Shown: one piece after another, positions 52,955 through 62,400 of the stretch
Position numbering within the stretch: the first letter of the stretch is position 1
Layout of the letters: each line of letters opens with the position of its first letter
Assembly: GCA_947488345.1 (NCBI GenBank)
Contig: CANKZQ010000002.1
Span: 124,001-188,000, forward strand
DNA: 64,000 nt
Reading direction: 5' to 3'
Source: an uncultured Flavobacteriaceae bacterium
GTDB lineage: Bacteria > Bacteroidota > Bacteroidia > Flavobacteriales > Flavobacteriaceae
Notes under the pieces: generated by a model
The model's input: only the letters and a program-made list of their open reading frames with translations
The model's database searches: none
Told to the model about the DNA's origin: nothing
Position numbers and translations under genes: made by a program

Positions 52955-55900
52955 TTAGTTTTTTTTAATACCAGGTAAATCAGCTGGCTTTTCTTGTTGC
53001 CACCAAAATTTTGGCGCTTTTTGTTGTCTTGGATATACTTCATCTAAGGTATTTCCGTCATATAATCTACCATTTTTCATTACCTGATTAACAGTATTTG
53101 TGTGACGAATGTTTTCGAGAGGATTTTGATCCAAGATAATCAAATCAGCCAATTTCCCTACTTCAATCGAACCAATATCACCATCTAAACCAATAGACTC
53201 AGCACCTAAAATAGTGGCAGATTTCAATGCATTCATAATCGATGTGCCAGATGCGGTCGCCCACAACTCCCAATGAAACCCTAAGCCTTGTAATTGTCCG
53301 TGGCTCCCTACACCGGCTAAACCACCGGCATTGATTAAATCTTCGACAAATTCTGCATGTTTTGTAAATACATGTTCTTCATCCATAAACCAACCTGGTC
53401 TTCTTCTAGATTTGCGCGCCAAGTCTGTATACGGTGTAAAATAGCTCAATTTCTTGTCGTGATAAGGATTTTCTCTTGAATAAAAATAATTTTCAGCCCA
53501 TGGCCCTCCATAAGAAACTAAAAGGGTAGGTGTGTAGGCAATTTTTGATTGAGCGGCCGCTTGAATAATATCTTTATACAAAGGAGTGATTGGATATGAA
53601 TGTTCATGTCCGGGATACCCATCTAGTATTTCAGCAACGTTTCTTTTAAAATCTAGACTTCCTTCTGTTGTGGGCATCAATTGTTGCTCTTTTGAGGCTT
53701 TAATTACCCATTGACGGTGTTGTCTATTACCAACATTATACATTTTTATCGTATTGGTATTGTAATATTTGCTGTACTTTTTAAGGGCCTGCTGCGTTTG
53801 TTTAAAACTCTTTAGATAGTAGGCCCATGAACCCAAGCCAGGCCCTGTAGAATAAGCTCTTGGCCCGAGCATTTCTCCAGTTTTGACCAAATCAAAATAG
53901 GTAAGTACGTCCGTCGTTCCTGTTTGCGGATCCCTAGACGTTGTAACTCCATAGGCCAAGTTCGCAGCATAAGACCAAACTTGTTTTTTATGTATGCCTG
54001 AGTATACACGGAGGTGAGAATGTGTATCTACAAAACCAGGAATCACAGTTTTTCCACTAATATCAATGGTTTTAGTGCCTTTCGGAACTGTGAAACTACC
54101 TGTTTTGCCTATATTCTTGATTCGATTGTCAACAATTAAGATTGCTCCATTTTCGATAGTTTTATCTTTATTCATTGTGATTATTCTGGCTCCTGTGAGG
54201 AGTACAACTCCTTTTGGAATATCTCGAATGATATCAACTTTAATGTTGAGCTCTTTTGCCTCATAAACAGGAATGTCTTTTTTCTTTTTAGCCTCCTCTT
54301 TATCCTTTTCTTCCTCTTCTTTTCTATCTTTTTCAGATAATTTTGATAAAGCTTCTTTACGTGCTTTCTTTTCAGATTTCACGTTCTCTCGAGCCAACTT
54401 AGCGGCTTCCAAATCATAAATAAAATGGGCATTCCCTAATGACCAATGAACTTTCTTTGCGTCTGCACTCCATGAAGGAAATTCTCCACCAAATTGTGTT
54501 AGTTTCCATGAAGGGAATTGAGAATTCTTAGGCTTTGCGACAGATATAGTGGGTGTTTTCCCAAATTTGGGAACTGTCACTACATAAATATCATTGTTTA
54601 TTTTAGCCATCGCTTTATCACCTTTTGGTGCCATAAAAATTTCTGCTGGCCGAGAAGGTTCAGATCTTTCTTCGGGAGCATCATCATCTAAATATGAATG
54701 GTCATGATCATGACCTTGAATGGCACTCCTAAATGTGACAATACCTTTAATACTGACATGTAGTTTTTCGTCTGTTCCATCCCAGCGAATGGAACTTAAT
54801 CCATCAAAATTGCTCAAATAGATGCGATCATCACTTTCTATAAAATGAGGGTTTCTCCATCCATTTGTTTTTGTAATTGTTGTAGCAGTTCCACCTTCAG
54901 CCGGGATCCATGCTAAATCTTCTGTACCAGAAAAGGCTCTACGTAGATATGTATTTCTGAAGCTCTGTGCACTTCCTTTTGTGAATACAATTCTATTTTT
55001 CTTTGAAGACCAAACCGGAGTATTATACAACGCCGATTCCCTTGTTAATTTCACAGGTTTTGAATTACCCCTAACACCAACTTTGTATAGATGCCCTCCA
55101 TCTTTTTCTGACCAAGTAGTATACACAACTTGTTTACCGTCAGGCGACCAACTGGGTTGTGTCTCAATAATATTCATTTTGGTCAACCGTTTCGGTTTTC
55201 CATCGGATAATTTCATGATATATATTTTGTTGAGTGCATTGAATACCAATTGCTTTCCATCGGGAGAGGGTTTCGCGTCTCTAATTTGATTCGCAATCAT
55301 TTCTTTCGTATCCGCAATGGGATATTTGAATGAAACTTCAGGACCAATAGCCAATTCAATAGCGACATTAAATGGAATCTCGACAGCAGCTCCTCCAGCG
55401 ACTGGAATTCTATATATTTTGCCCCCGTAAGAGGCCAATACTTCTTTGCTGTCGGGCGTAAATGCCATGGCAGGCAGCACACCAAGGGGTGCAACAGATT
55501 CTTGCTCATCGCGTTGCACAGGATAGGCGAGCCATCGTTCATCTCCAGACTTTAAATTTCGCAAGATCAATCCCGTTTTTTCCTCATAGCGTGTTCCATA
55601 GACCATCCATAGACCATCTTTGGATAGCGTTGTTGTAAAGGCAGAACCATACCGCGAGGTTACTGGTGCTGTTTTTCCAGTTGTTAGATCATATCTACCT
55701 AATTGATATTGTGGTAATTGTGCATTATAATTCCAAGCACCTCTTCTAAAGGAATAATAAATATATTTATTGTCTGGGCTAAACGCGGGTTCAACTACTT
55801 TCAAATTTGTAGGTTCTTTTATCAATTGAGAACCTCCGCCACCATCTTTATGAAATACATACAATTTTAGATTCCGTTTTCCTTTTGAAACCGCAATATA

Positions 55901-56365
55901 GTTACCATCTGGAGACCAATCGGCTGACTGTACTTCACCTTTTTCATCTTTGGTTATCTGTGTCGTTTCTTTCGTTGATAAGTCCATTATCCAAACATTG
56001 TCATTACCACTTCTATCTGACGTAAAAACAATACTTTTCCCATCTGGACTAAATCGTGGATTAGTGTCTAAAGCCATACCATCTGTTAAACGAGTAGCAC
56101 TGCCTCCAGTTATTGGTAAGGTATATAGGTCACCAAGCATATCAAATATAATTGTCTTACCGTCAGGGCTTAGATCTAATGAAAGCCAGGTGCCTTCATT
56201 GGTATTGAATTTTAGAATTCTACCACTTTTTAAGGGTAAATCTTTAAAAGCGGTTTGGCCACTCAAGGAGTCTTTTTTTTGGGCATGTATTGCCGGCACA
56301 AAAAGAGATGATATGAACATAAATAAAAGAATTGTAATCGAGGAAGTTGGTCGGCTAAATTGCAT
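52955..56365 (-). CDS. TolB-like propeller and amidohydrolase fusion, exported
   Basis: A 1136-residue exported protein; the ATG at 56365 gives a signal peptide ending AIHAQ, and the -7 box at 56405-56412 supports it. Residues about 45-650 carry repeated PD40/TolB propeller blades (for example SPDGKSIVFTSDRSGNDNVW, SPDGKQVVYTTW, SPDGNYIAVSKG). A charged coil (EKKARKEALSKL to KKKKD) links to an amidohydrolase barrel from about 730: FVDTHSHLRVY with the metal H-x-H, later KMYNVGNR, GHEHSYP, GVGSHGQ and LGAESIGLDGDIG at the end. The protein probably hydrolyses a cyclic amide or ester in the periplasm. Substrate unknown. Confidence 0.88.
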   Translation of the reverse strand: MQFSRPTSSITILLFMFISSLFVPAIHAQKKDSLSGQTAFKDLPLKSGRILKFNTNEGTWLSLDLSPDGKTIIFDMLGDLYTLPITGGSATRLTDGMALDTNPRFSPDGKSIVFTSDRSGNDNVWIMDLSTKETTQITKDEKGEVQSADWSPDGNYIAVSKGKRNLKLYVFHKDGGGGSQLIKEPTNLKVVEPAFSPDNKYIYYSFRRGAWNYNAQLPQYQLGRYDLTTGKTAPVTSRYGSAFTTTLSKDGLWMVYGTRYEEKTGLILRNLKSGDERWLAYPVQRDEQESVAPLGVLPAMAFTPDSKEVLASYGGKIYRIPVAGGAAVEIPFNVAIELAIGPEVSFKYPIADTKEMIANQIRDAKPSPDGKQLVFNALNKIYIMKLSDGKPKRLTKMNIIETQPSWSPDGKQVVYTTWSEKDGGHLYKVGVRGNSKPVKLTRESALYNTPVWSSKKNRIVFTKGSAQSFRNTYLRRAFSGTEDLAWIPAEGGTATTITKTNGWRNPHFIESDDRIYLSNFDGLSSIRWDGTDEKLHVSIKGIVTFRSAIQGHDHDHSYLDDDAPEERSEPSRPAEIFMAPKGDKAMAKINNDIYVVTVPKFGKTPTISVAKPKNSQFPSWKLTQFGGEFPSWSADAKKVHWSLGNAHFIYDLEAAKLARENVKSEKKARKEALSKLSEKDRKEEEEKDKEEAKKKKDIPVYEAKELNIKVDIIRDIPKGVVLLTGARIITMNKDKTIENGAILIVDNRIKNIGKTGSFTVPKGTKTIDISGKTVIPGFVDTHSHLRVYSGIHKKQVWSYAANLAYGVTTSRDPQTGTTDVLTYFDLVKTGEMLGPRAYSTGPGLGSWAYYLKSFKQTQQALKKYSKYYNTNTIKMYNVGNRQHRQWVIKASKEQQLMPTTEGSLDFKRNVAEILDGYPGHEHSYPITPLYKDIIQAAAQSKIAYTPTLLVSYGGPWAENYFYSRENPYHDKKLSYFTPYTDLARKSRRRPGWFMDEEHVFTKHAEFVEDLINAGGLAGVGSHGQLQGLGFHWELWATASGTSIMNALKSATILGAESIGLDGDIGSIEVGKLADLIILDQNPLENIRHTNTVNQVMKNGRLYDGNTLDEVYPRQQKAPKFWWQQEKPADLPGIKKN

Positions 56366-56404
56366 ATGTTTTAGTTTAGAAAAATTGCTGTGTGATAAGG
56401 CAAA

Positions 56405-56412
56405 CAAATATA
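56405..56412 (-). promoter_or_regulatory. candidate -7 promoter box for the propeller-amidohydrolase
   Basis: Minus strand TATATTTG, perfect, 39 bases before the ATG at 56365; this places the transcript start downstream of the alternative codon at 56407. Confidence 0.45.
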
Positions 56413-56531
56413 TCTAATTAATAGTTTATGAGTAAATTAACAAGTTTTAAATTTCCTTAAAGGATTGTTAAAGTTATATGATAAACCAGAATTTATCACT
56501 ATTTTAGAAAGGTATAAAAACAGATAGTGTC

Positions 56532-57086
56532 ATGATAAAGAGATGTCTTATTTTATTGGGTTGTGTTGGTGTACTAGTTGCATGCGGTTCGTCAAAGGTT
56601 GTTAATGAAGCTGATGAGCAGGCTTTGCAAGCTATGATTGATGCGAAATCTTTTGAAATCATATCGCAGTCGGCGATTCCTCAAAATACAACCGCTTTTA
56701 CCGCCTTGGCAAATTCTGGATTGTTGGCTCCTGGTGATACCGCTGGCCAGATCAATTTGATCGGTAATACAAATTACTTAAAGATTTATGGAGATACTAT
56801 ATCTGCTTCGTTGCCTTTTTACGGAGAGCGTCGTATGGGAGGTTCTTATGGTGTAAGAGGAGCGGGGATAGAATTTGAAGGGGTGCCTTCAAACTATGAA
56901 GTTAAAATTGGAAAGAGAAACGTTCGCGAAATTCGTTTTAGCATTCGAGATAAAGAACAACAGTCAGAACAATATCAAGTTCGAATAAGCATTTACCCAA
57001 ATTTAAGTGCAAATATAAATGTGAATAGTACCCATCGCACCTCCATATTATATAGAGGTGGCGCTTCAAAGACTACTGTAAATTAA
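56532..57086 (+). CDS. DUF4251 lipoprotein
   Basis: A 184-residue lipoprotein (lipobox LVAC). The mature part holds the DUF4251 pattern: MIDAKSFEIISQSAIP near the start, YLKIYGDTISASLPFYGER, GIEFEGVPSNYEV, VREIRFSIRDK, and HRTSILYRGG at the end. A Bacteroidota family without assigned function, often found as periplasmic or surface proteins. Divergent from the amidohydrolase gene. Confidence 0.85.
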   Translation: MIKRCLILLGCVGVLVACGSSKVVNEADEQALQAMIDAKSFEIISQSAIPQNTTAFTALANSGLLAPGDTAGQINLIGNTNYLKIYGDTISASLPFYGERRMGGSYGVRGAGIEFEGVPSNYEVKIGKRNVREIRFSIRDKEQQSEQYQVRISIYPNLSANINVNSTHRTSILYRGGASKTTVN

Positions 57087-57130
57087 ATGTGCTAATTAAC
57101 TAAATTACAATAGTATATTTAGATTTATCT

Positions 57131-57150
57131 CTAACTTCAATATAAGTTAG
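57131..57150 (+). repeat. small inverted repeat
   Basis: CTAACTT-CAATAT-AAGTTAG, seven pairs, followed by GGGG, so not an intrinsic terminator. Two GGTCCTA copies follow within 20 bases. No clear function. Confidence 0.3.
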
Positions 57151-57231
57151 GGGTCCTAAGGTCCTAGAAATGATGCGTAATTGACAACAATAGATTATCA
57201 TTCTTTTTAAACACATAATAATCAAATACGC

Positions 57232-57239
57232 TATATTTG
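57232..57239 (+). promoter_or_regulatory. candidate -7 promoter box for the isomerase-like gene
   Basis: TATATTTG, perfect; it overlaps the TTG at 57237 and leaves the ATG at 57267 as the start. No clear -33 element. Confidence 0.45.
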
Positions 57240-57266
57240 GATGTTATAATTATCCAAGATACACCT

Positions 57267-58172
57267 ATGTCTATAAAAGAAGATCGAAGACGTTTTATAC
57301 AGCAAATGAGTCTTTTGAGTGCTGCATCACTATTACCTTTTAGTGCATGTACAATGAAATCAAAGAAGGAGTTTAAAATTGGCTTACAGCTTTTCACTAT
57401 TCGAGACGCTATGGAAAAGGATGCGCTTGGTAGTTTAAAGAAAGCAAGGATAATGGGCTATCAAGATCTCGAAATATATGGTTATGATCCCGTTAGAACT
57501 ATGTATTATGGATATAAGGCTAAAGACTTTAGAAAGATCCTAGAAGATTTAGAATTAACAACAACAAGTGGACATTACGGATTTCATACTTATTTTAACG
57601 CATCAGATGATGAGCTCAATAGATATGTTGATCAATGTATTAAGGGAGCAGATGCATTAAATCAAACATATATTACATGGCCATGGTTAGACCCTCAATC
57701 ACGTTCTATAGAAGCTTTTGAAAAATTGGTAGGTATGTTAAATCGAATTGGAGAACGCATTCATAATGCTGGATTAGGATTCGCATATCATAATCATAAT
57801 TTTGAATTTATCGACCACGAAGGACAAAATGGCTATGATATTATTTTAAAGGAAACGGACCCAGCGTTGGTTAAACTACAATTAGATTTGTATTGGGTAT
57901 GTAATGCGTCGAAACTAAATCCAGTGGAATTAATAGCAAAACACCCCGATCGATTTGTCATGTGGCATATAAAAGATATGGATAAAGTCACTCGTGATTA
58001 TACCGAACTAGGAAATGGGTCTATTGATTATATAAGCATGTTTCAAAAGATTTCAACTTCCGGACTCCAATATTATTATTTAGAGCAGGGCGGAAATTTT
58101 GCGCAAAATTCGATGCAAAGTATTGAAGATAGTATTCAATATTTTAAACAGAACCTGCAGCAATTTCTTTAA
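57267..58172 (+). CDS. sugar phosphate isomerase/epimerase-like protein, exported
   Basis: A 301-residue protein starting at the ATG at 57267. The N terminus has SIKEDRRRFIQQMSLLSAA, with a twin-Arg-like R-R-R-F and a hydrophobic core ending in FSAC, so it may be Tat-exported and lipidated. The rest is a xylose-isomerase-like TIM barrel: FKIGLQLFTIRDAM, YQDLEIYGYDP, TSGHYGFHTYF, FAYHNHNFEF, KLQLDLYWVCN and MWHIKDMD, with His and Glu/Asp metal residues. Members act on sugars or inositols in degradation pathways. Exact substrate not evident. Confidence 0.87.
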   Translation: MSIKEDRRRFIQQMSLLSAASLLPFSACTMKSKKEFKIGLQLFTIRDAMEKDALGSLKKARIMGYQDLEIYGYDPVRTMYYGYKAKDFRKILEDLELTTTSGHYGFHTYFNASDDELNRYVDQCIKGADALNQTYITWPWLDPQSRSIEAFEKLVGMLNRIGERIHNAGLGFAYHNHNFEFIDHEGQNGYDIILKETDPALVKLQLDLYWVCNASKLNPVELIAKHPDRFVMWHIKDMDKVTRDYTELGNGSIDYISMFQKISTSGLQYYYLEQGGNFAQNSMQSIEDSIQYFKQNLQQFL

Positions 58173-58269
58173 ATCTTTAGATTTAATTTAGAATTCTTTC
58201 GTTCTTTTGAGCTGTTTTATACAATATCAACGTTTTATCCGTTAATAATAATAACCTAAATCCCCTTAC

Positions 58270-58650
58270 ATGCTCAAAAAGGCACTGCTGTTAATTGTAT
58301 TCGTTTTTATTGTAAATATACTTTCTGCTCAAGAGAAGAAAACATCACAATTGGTAAAATATGTTACTACTGCACCCGATGGAACGACTTCGATAACTAT
58401 TTTTGATGATTCTAGAAGTAATTTGATGCAATTGCAGGCTAAACATGGTTTTTATAAATACGAGTTAACAGATATTGTAACAAAAAAGAAGGTGTATACT
58501 GCAAAAAATAGGGGTAACAGATGCGTTCTTAACAAATTAGCATTTGAAGAAGGAACATATGATTTGAGGCTCTATACCAAAAATTTTATTATTTCTTCAA
58601 GAATAAAAATCGCAGCCATCAAAGAAAATAGTATTGCGATGAACGAGTAA
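58270..58650 (+). CDS. small secreted protein, unknown
   Basis: A 126-residue protein with a signal peptide ending NILSAQ. The mature 105 residues are beta-rich (KHGFYKYELTDIVTKKKVYT, GTYDLRLYTKNFIISSRIKI), resembling an Ig-like or C-terminal-domain-type module. No named family recognised. Confidence 0.65.
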   Translation: MLKKALLLIVFVFIVNILSAQEKKTSQLVKYVTTAPDGTTSITIFDDSRSNLMQLQAKHGFYKYELTDIVTKKKVYTAKNRGNRCVLNKLAFEEGTYDLRLYTKNFIISSRIKIAAIKENSIAMNE

Positions 58651-58655
58651 CTTTT

Positions 58656-58683
58656 TTTATAGTATCTTTCGAAATACTATAAA
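58656..58683 (+). promoter_or_regulatory. long inverted repeat before the secreted protein gene
   Basis: TTTATAGTAT-CTTTCGAA-ATACTATAAA: ten perfect pairs with an eight-base loop, ending 8 bases before the ATG at 58692. It includes TATCTTTC, one base from a -7 box. It has no following T run, so an operator or leader hairpin fits better than a terminator. Confidence 0.45.
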
Positions 58684-58691
58684 GATTCGGT

Positions 58692-59261
58692 ATGAAAACT
58701 AAACTATTATTGATGTTTTTTGTCTGTATCTGCTGTATGCACGTAGAGGCACAAGAAGAAAATCCAGGAAAAGAATTTTGGAAGAATTTACAAACTCACT
58801 GTGGGAAGGCTTATGAGGGAACCTTAATTTTACCAAAGGAAGATAAAGCCTTTGGAGGTAAAAAATTAAGGATGCATGTACGTTCATGTACCGATAGCAT
58901 TATAAAAATTCCTTTTTTCGTAGGAGAAGATAAATCGCGAACATGGATATTAACCTATGAGAACGACAGAATAACTTTAAAGCACGATCATAGACATAAA
59001 GATGGTACCGAAGACACCATAAATTTCTATGGCGGAACATCAACAAACAACGGAAAAGCAACGGTTCAGTTCTTTCCTGCAGACGAGCATACTCAAAAAA
59101 TGATTCCCGCGGCGGCTACCAATGTATGGTGGATTACACTAAACGACTCTATATTTTCGTATAATTTACAACGTTTAGGTACCGATCGTATCTTTAAAGT
59201 TGAAATGGATTTAAAAACGACTATCCCAACTCCTGAGGCGCCATGGGGATGGAAAGATTAA
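58692..59261 (+). CDS. secreted protein, unknown
   Basis: A 189-residue protein with a signal peptide ending HVEAQ. The mature part has HCGKAYEGTLILP, LRMHVRSCTDSIIKIPFFVGED, DHRHKDGTEDTINFYGG and ATNVWWITL, with two or three Cys. I recall uncharacterised relatives in Bacteroidota but no function. Preceded by the palindrome at 58656. Confidence 0.7.
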   Translation: MKTKLLLMFFVCICCMHVEAQEENPGKEFWKNLQTHCGKAYEGTLILPKEDKAFGGKKLRMHVRSCTDSIIKIPFFVGEDKSRTWILTYENDRITLKHDHRHKDGTEDTINFYGGTSTNNGKATVQFFPADEHTQKMIPAAATNVWWITLNDSIFSYNLQRLGTDRIFKVEMDLKTTIPTPEAPWGWKD

Positions 59262-59427
59262 TACAAAGCAATCAAATAAGCGATCATTTACCTGTTTGAA
59301 TAGAGATTAAAATCTTCAGTAGCAGTGATTTTTTAGTTAGTAAGCTAGGTAAGGTCCAATACTTTATAGGGAAGATTTAAATCGAACAGATTTTTACTAT
59401 ATTTATAGACAAACCAATCAACCCTAT

Positions 59428-62400
59428 ATGCATAGTATTTATACCAAAGGACCGTCAAACGTTCCTCAAGGACTTACACGACCTACAAAATCTTTTAAAA
59501 AACATGTTTGGCTTTCTGTAATTGGACTTTTATTGTTCATCACACTTTATGTTGTGCTTACCATCTGGTTTGCAAGATTATCGTTTAATTTATTTGTAGG
59601 AAAAGGTGAGTGGACGAATTATCTTTTGGCTGTTGGGTTTGCATTTCTTTCCTTATTTATGATCAAATCTTTGTTCATTTTCACTAGACGAGAGAAAGAT
59701 CCATTGCGAAAATATCTTACTGAAAAAGATGAGCCTGTACTTTTTGATTATTTATATAAACTCGCAGATGAGGCAGGCGCACCTAGACCTCATAAAGTTT
59801 TCCTTACGGATAGAGTAAATGCCAGCGTTTCTTATGACTTATCTATTGTTAATTTAATATTTCCTTCAAAGAAAAATCTCGAAATAGGATTAGGCCTAGT
59901 AAACGTATTAAGTTTGGGTGAATTAAAAGCAGTTCTCGCACATGAATTTGGGCATTTTGCGCAGCGCTCTATGCTATTAGGGCGCTATGTTTATGTTGCA
60001 CAACAGATCGCTGCACGTATTGTGACGAAAAGAGATATTCTAGATGATTTCTTGTCTGGACTTTCTGGTATAGATCTCAGAATTGCATGGATAGGGTGGA
60101 TACTGTCTATTTTAGTATGGGCAATTCGTTCTTTAATAGAAACATGTTTTAGTGTTGTAGCTATTGCTGAGAGAGCCTTGTCGAGAGAAATGGAATTTCA
60201 AGCTGACCTCGTAGCAGTATCTCTTACTGGAAGTGACGCCTTAATGCACGCACTTTATAAACTACAAATTGCTGATGAAGCATACGCGAATGCCCTCGAT
60301 GTTGTAAATAGTGAATTAAATAATAAGAAGGCTATTTATAATATGTATGCGTTGCAATCAAATTTCATTGCTAAAATGGCGTTTATTTTAAAGAATCCGT
60401 CGTATGGAAAATCTCCTGTTGTTCGTGATGTCGAGCCAGCATCACATCGCATTTTTGCAACCAGAACATATAATCCTCCGCAGATGTGGGCTACCCATCC
60501 CGCGGATAGAGATCGAGAGGAGAATGCCAAGAGGGTTTATATTTCAGCCGAAATCGATAACCGTAGCTCTAAAGATCTATTATCAGATTCACGGAAATAT
60601 GAAGTTGAAATGACCGCTGCATTGATTGCTACAGCGAAGGTAAAAACAGAAGTATTGCCAGAAGAAGAAGGGATTGCTATTCAGGATAAAAAATACTTTA
60701 ATTGGACATTTTTAGATGCCAAATACAATTCTTCTTTTTTAAATCGATATGCTTTTATCAATTTTGAGAAGGCAGATGATCTGTATGATATTGATGTCAC
60801 TTTGGAAGAGGCAACAAACCAATTTCAAGATTTATATAATGATTCTATAGCTTCTCAAATTGATCAATTAAAAGAGATAAATGAGGAAATCGAAGCCTTA
60901 GTTATTGCTCAAAATGAAGTAGTAACAGCCGAAAAAAGGATCATTACACATCGCGGAGAACAAATCAAACGTAAAGATATACCAGAGATCATCACTTCCT
61001 TAAAAAAGGAAGAAAAGACCTTAAGAGATGAACTTTCTTTACATGATAAACGTTGTCGGGCTTTACATTATGAAGCGGCAAAACAAGTCGGTGCTGGATG
61101 GTCTGAATATTTAAAATCGCTAGCTACTTTAGTGCATTATGCAGAGCATGGTATCACCAACCTTCAAGACTGCTCGAGAAAGTACAATAATGTGTTAGCC
61201 GTGGCTTTCGCTGATGGACAGGTGTCTTCTTCTGAGTTATCGGAAATTATACTTTCTGGTAATGTGTATTATGCAGCTATTAGAAAAATATATAACAATA
61301 GTAATGCTATTCGCTTAGATCAAGAACTATTGAAAAAATTAGGATTAAAGACCTATAGCGAGGCTTTTGAAAAGTTCACTTTAGGGCGAGCCGACAAAGA
61401 AAATATTAATGATTGGATGCGCGTGATAGATGGATGGGCTGCACATGCATTGCAAATGCTTGAAAAGTTGCGTAATGTGGCGTTAGAACAATTACTCGAT
61501 GTAGAGGAACAGGTGAAGACAGCTTATTTGCAGGGAAATTCTTTGAATAATGTGGTTCCAGAACGGTTAACTTTAGTAGCTTCATATGACACGTTAGTGC
61601 CTGGAAAGGAACGTGCTATACAGCGGAAATTAAACTTTTGGAATCGCTTTTTTATTGGCGATGGCTTGTTTCCTTCAATTACCAGATTTGGTATTTCTGC
61701 TTCTATGATTTTGGGAGCGCTCTTTTTAGGAAATTATTCCCAGAAGTCAGTACTACATCTCTATAATGGTTTGGCTACCACAGTAAACGTTGAAATTAAT
61801 GAAGAAACTATTCAGCTTGCACCTCATAGTCACGAAGAATTTCCAATAAATTATGGAGCTGATTACTCCATAGTTACGAGTAATTCAATGGGACACAAGA
61901 TTGAAGAACTAACATCAGACTTTACAGATCCTTCAAAAGAATATGTATATAATATTGCCAATGCTGGTACTTTTATAGAGTATCCGGTGTTTTATGGGTA
62001 TTCACGAGATGTTTCTGGAAAAGATACCTATCTCGGTGCAAAAAAATGGTTTTCAACGGATGTTGACTATGTGCTAACAGATCCTCCAGAAAGTATTTCA
62101 CTTTCCTCTAGTAGTAGCGGTGAGCGAAGAGACGGGCTAATTGCCTATAGCAACGTTGATCCGGGAAATATACTATCCGTTACAGAAAATATGGAGGAAG
62201 CACAAAAAATGATTACATCTCATGTCACTTGGGATCTTTCTGAAAGCAAGAACTTATTAAAATGGATGGATCAGTTATATCGAGTTGAAAATGGTCTAAG
62301 TATTATCAAAGAACGTTTAAAACGAAACGAAAACGAAGTATATAGTTTAAGGGCATTACAAAACCAAGCAGACTCTATTCAACGTGTTGAAATTTGTACT

